This document shows positions 61,238-64,000 of a stretch of 64,000 nucleotides of DNA, piece by piece (position 1 is the first letter of the stretch; each line of letters opens with the position of its first letter). Made by a program: the position numbers and the translations under genes. The notes under the pieces are model-generated. The model ran no database searches. It was not told the origin of the DNA and saw only the letters and a program-made list of their open reading frames with translations. The stretch is from the NCBI RefSeq assembly GCF_015546965.1, contig NZ_JADMUF010000007.1, positions 1 to 64,000 on the forward strand, in the 5' to 3' direction. The DNA is from Collinsella aerofaciens (GTDB lineage Bacteria > Actinomycetota > Coriobacteriia > Coriobacteriales > Coriobacteriaceae).

Positions 61238-63247
61238 TTAGACCAGGCGGGCATTGATCGTCTTGGCGATCTCGGCGGCGTCGGTGGAACCCTTGACGGT
61301 GGCACGGAAGTCCTCGTCCATGAGCGCCTCGGCGACCTTGGACAGGATCTTGAGGTGCGTGGTACCAGCCTGGGCACCGGGGATGAGCAGGGCGATAGCC
61401 ACGTTGACGGGAGCGCCGTCCATGGTGTCCCAACCGGTGACACCGGACTCGTCCTTGACGACGATAACGGCGGCCTCGTTGATGGCATCGGACTTGGCAT
61501 GCGGAATGGCGAAGCCCTCCATCATGCCCGTGGTGCCCTCGGACTCGCGGGCCAGGAAGGCGTTCATCACGGCATCGGCGTCGCTAGCGACACCGGCCTT
61601 GACAGCCTGGTTGGAGACAAAGCTCAGAGCCTCGTCGCGAGAAGCGAAGTCCTCGGCGACAAAAACGTTCTCGACCTTCACGAAGTCAGCAGCCTCGGCC
61701 TTGGGAGCCTCGACGGCAGCGGCCTTAGGAGCCTCGACCGGCTTGGCAGGAGCGGCAGGAGCAGCCTTCTGATTCTTCTCGAAGTCATACTTCTTGAAGG
61801 CCACGAACAGGATGCCACCGACCACGGCGCTGATGAGGATCGCGAGGACCCACAGCGGACCGTTCTCGACAACGGGCAGGACCAGGAAGCCACCGTGGGG
61901 CGCCGGATCGTGAACGTTGAACATGATGGTCAGGATCGAAGCGATGGAGGAACCGAGCATCATGATGGGCATGACGGGCCAGATGTTCTTGGTCATGAAC
62001 GGAATGGCGCCCTCGGTGATGTGGGTGCAACCAAGGATGAGGTTGACGATACCGGCGTCATGATCCTCCTGGCTGAAGTACTTCTTGCCGACGACGACGG
62101 CGAAGGTGGTGATCAGCGGCGGAACGATGCAGGCGGCGGAGACGGCAGCCATGAAGTTGGTGCCGAAGTTGTAGGTGTCGGTGCCGACACCGGCGGCCAA
62201 GGCCTCGGTAAGCATAGCGGTACCGGTGACGTAGGCAGCCTTGTTGACCGGGCCGCCCATGTCAACGGCGCACATGCAGCCGATGGCAAGACCCAAGACG
62301 ATGGCGCCAGAAGCGGACAGACCCTTGAGGAAGTCCATCATGGCGGTGTTGATGGCAGCCATGGGGCCGGAGATGCCGAGCATCACGAGGCCGACGATGG
62401 CAGTCGAGAACAGCGGGTACAGGAAGATTGCCTTGAGGCCGTCCAGGTTCTTGGGCAGACCGGCAAAGACCTTCTCGAGCAGCAGGATGACATAACCAGC
62501 GAGGAAGCCGCCGACGATGCCGCCCAGGAAGCCGAAGCCCACGCCAGCGCCGCCAGCGTCGATCATACCGGTCTCGGCGTTAACGGGCAGGCCCTGAATG
62601 GCGATCATACCGGCGACGAAGCCGGGGACGAGCGCCGGGCGCTTGCCGATGGACTCGGCGATGTAGGCGGAAAGCACGGGAACCATGAGGTTCATGGCAA
62701 TGCCGCCGATGATCTTGAGCATAGCGGCGAAGGTGTTGTAGTCAGACGCCGTCGAATCGAAGGACGTGATGCCCCACAGGAACGAAAGAGCGGTCAGAAC
62801 ACCACCGGCGACGACGAAGACCAGCATGTGGCTGACGCCGTTCATGAGGTGCTTGTAGATAATGTGGCCGACGGACTCCTTCTCCTCGACCTCGTCCTCG
62901 ACATCGGCGGCGGCGGCAACCGAGTCGTCGCCCGTGGCGCGGAGCGCGCGGTCAATCAGCTTGCCAGCGGCCTCGACGGACAGGGCCTTGGAAACACCAA
63001 CGGAAACCATGGGCTTACCGGCGAAACGCTCCGCCTGGACATCCTTATCGGCTGCGACGACGACGGCCTTGGCACCGGCGATCTCACCCTTCGTGAGCTC
63101 GTTCTCGACACCGACCTGGCCATGGGTCTCGACCTTAATGGTCAGACCGCGCTCGGCAGCTGCCTTCTCCAGCGCCTCCTTCGCCATGAAGGTGTGCGCG
63201 ATACCGGTCGGGCAACCGGTGGCGGCGATGATGTCAAACTTAGCCAT
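61238..63247 (-). CDS. fruA: fructose PTS permease, EIIB-EIIC-EIIA
   Basis: FruA imports fructose and phosphorylates it. The 669-residue chain has domain order B-C-A: EIIB (about 1-100) with the phospho-Cys C12 in TGCPTGIAHTF, a multi-helix EIIC (about 125-480; AVDMGGPVNKAAYV, THITEGAIPF), an Ala/Pro/Lys linker, then EIIA with the phospho-His in FAIPHAKSDA. It diverges from an RpiR-type gene and precedes ptsH, ptsI and fruK on the same strand. The ribosome site is agaggg. Confidence 0.96.
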   Translation of the reverse strand: MAKFDIIAATGCPTGIAHTFMAKEALEKAAAERGLTIKVETHGQVGVENELTKGEIAGAKAVVVAADKDVQAERFAGKPMVSVGVSKALSVEAAGKLIDRALRATGDDSVAAAADVEDEVEEKESVGHIIYKHLMNGVSHMLVFVVAGGVLTALSFLWGITSFDSTASDYNTFAAMLKIIGGIAMNLMVPVLSAYIAESIGKRPALVPGFVAGMIAIQGLPVNAETGMIDAGGAGVGFGFLGGIVGGFLAGYVILLLEKVFAGLPKNLDGLKAIFLYPLFSTAIVGLVMLGISGPMAAINTAMMDFLKGLSASGAIVLGLAIGCMCAVDMGGPVNKAAYVTGTAMLTEALAAGVGTDTYNFGTNFMAAVSAACIVPPLITTFAVVVGKKYFSQEDHDAGIVNLILGCTHITEGAIPFMTKNIWPVMPIMMLGSSIASILTIMFNVHDPAPHGGFLVLPVVENGPLWVLAILISAVVGGILFVAFKKYDFEKNQKAAPAAPAKPVEAPKAAAVEAPKAEAADFVKVENVFVAEDFASRDEALSFVSNQAVKAGVASDADAVMNAFLARESEGTTGMMEGFAIPHAKSDAINEAAVIVVKDESGVTGWDTMDGAPVNVAIALLIPGAQAGTTHLKILSKVAEALMDEDFRATVKGSTDAAEIAKTINARLV

Positions 63248-63372
63248 GTGTCCCTCTTCTTGAGTTCTGCGCCCGCGGGCGCTCCCCTACACGCGCCTCG
63301 TGGCGCGCTTTTCCACAACTGAAAGATACCAACCCACCGCTTGCGTGAGAAGAGACAAGTTGCAATTCTCCG

Positions 63373-63411
63373 GTGAAAGGTTCTTTCACGACCGTAAACG
63401 GTCGATGAAAG
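63373..63411. promoter_or_regulatory. paired inverted repeats in the fruA-rpiR intergenic region
   Basis: A 17-nt perfect palindrome GTGAAAGGTTCTTTCAC (63373-63389) overlaps a larger repeat, CTTTCACGACCG...CGGTCGATGAAAG (63383-63411), offset by one base. On the minus strand a TTGCCG/TAAACT promoter candidate lies just upstream of both, so a bound regulator would block fruA. The neighbouring RpiR protein is the obvious candidate. Confidence 0.6.
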
Positions 63412-63518
63412 TTTACCATCAACGCTTGAAACGGCAAGGTGTATCTTGTACTTGAAAATGCCCGTATACTATGGCATTGAAAAACAAGTCCGATTTTCAC
63501 GCCAACCAGGAGCCATAC

Positions 63519-64000
63519 ATGACCGACGGCAGCAAGAGCGCGCTCTCCCTCATTAGCACCCACAAGGGATACAGCGAATCCGAGCAGCGCATTGTCGACT
63601 ATATTCTGGAGCACCAGTCCGAAGCGCCGCGTTTGACGGCCGCGCAGCTTTCGCGCGCCGCCGCTACGTCCGAGGCGACCGTTTCGCGCTTCTGCCGCAA
63701 ACTGGGCTTTGGTAGCTTCCGCAGCTTTCAGTTTTCGTTGGCGAGGGATTTGGAAAGCCAGCGCAACGAGGGCCTGACCGACGAGGTCTCGCTCGACAAT
63801 ATGGAGCAGAGCCTCAAGAACATCCTGGCTGCCAAGGTAAGCGAGCTTAATGCGACCATCGACGGAATCGACCACGATACGCTGGCGGCTGTTGTGCATG
63901 CCTTTAAGCATGCAGGGGTTATTGAGTTTGCAGCTGTGGGCAATACGAACGCGGTCGCGCTCGATGCGACGTTTAAGTTTTCGCAGCTGGGCCTGCGCTG
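63519..64000 (+). CDS. RpiR-family transcriptional regulator, partial (runs off the right end)
   Basis: The first 160 codons are present. An N-terminal helix-turn-helix (residues about 1-80: YSESEQRIVDYILEH, AQLSRAAATSEATVSRFCRK, LGF) is followed by the beginning of a sugar-isomerase (SIS) domain (VIEFAAVGNTNAVALDA). RpiR/MurR regulators sense sugar phosphates. It diverges from fruA, so control of the fructose genes is likely but unproven. A ccagga site precedes the ATG. Confidence 0.92.
   Translation, partial: MTDGSKSALSLISTHKGYSESEQRIVDYILEHQSEAPRLTAAQLSRAAATSEATVSRFCRKLGFGSFRSFQFSLARDLESQRNEGLTDEVSLDNMEQSLKNILAAKVSELNATIDGIDHDTLAAVVHAFKHAGVIEFAAVGNTNAVALDATFKFSQLGLR

Overview
The window looks like a chromosome segment of a high-GC, anaerobic gut actinomycete of the class Coriobacteriia, most like Collinsella. 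This is inferred from the glgB-glgP-glgC-glgD-glgA glycogen block, a single-chain iron-sulfur serine dehydratase, an oxygen-independent cobalamin pathway, and PTS genes beside an RpiR regulator. No 16S gene is present, so the genus remains an inference.

Layout. (1) 1-13.7 kb, plus strand: glycogen metabolism. It holds branching enzyme, phosphorylase, both ADP-glucose pyrophosphorylase-type subunits (GlgC, GlgD), glycogen synthase, a one-chain GH13 debranching/GH77 glucanotransferase fusion, and a small zinc-ribbon protein. GlgB and GlgA carry long Lys/Ala/Thr-rich tails that resemble histone H1 and are not part of the enzyme folds. (2) 14.0-21.2 kb, minus strand: translation and replication-restart housekeeping (rsmB, fmt, def, priA, gltX). 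(3) 21.5-30.1 kb, plus strand: metK, L-serine dehydratase, an L,D-transpeptidase, and a MacA/MacB-type efflux operon. (4) 30.2-52.5 kb: a cobalamin island. A 17-gene minus-strand operon, with every junction overlapping or at most 1 nt apart, encodes the anaerobic corrin ring and nucleotide-loop steps. It diverges from a plus-strand operon that starts with a consensus promoter and a cobalamin riboswitch. That operon encodes a lipoprotein cobaltochelatase (CbiK), a small lipoprotein, and a FecBCD/BtuFCD-type ABC importer. The island is visibly richer in gcg/cgc/tcg codons than its surroundings. It is bounded on the left by an IS21-type transposase remnant and on the right by an IS3-type remnant, so horizontal acquisition is the simplest explanation. 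(5) 52.5-56.4 kb, minus strand: a TetR regulator, a flippase-like membrane protein, two tandem identical tRNA-Glu(CTC) genes with their own promoter and terminator, and the CCA-adding enzyme. (6) 56.6-64 kb: fructose PTS genes on the minus strand (fruA, ptsH, ptsI and two PfkB-family sugar-phosphate kinases), divergent from an RpiR-family regulator that runs off the right end.

How it fits together. PTS sugar uptake and sugar-phosphate kinases feed central metabolism, and the glycogen block stores and mobilises glucose. The cobalamin island would make B12 from a siroheme-branch precursor, since uroporphyrinogen methylation is not encoded here. Its only visible chelatase is predicted to sit outside the membrane. 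At least six long intergenic palindromes lie between genes throughout the non-island DNA. They share short G-rich motifs and look like REP/MITE-type elements. One sits just outside the left edge of the island.

The most noteworthy observations are the histone-like tails on two glycogen enzymes, the exported CbiK coupled to an importer whose binding protein shares an unrecognised domain with its neighbour, the degenerate CobU-CobC fusion, and the transposase-marked island borders. All calls rest on reading the sequence; no database search was run.
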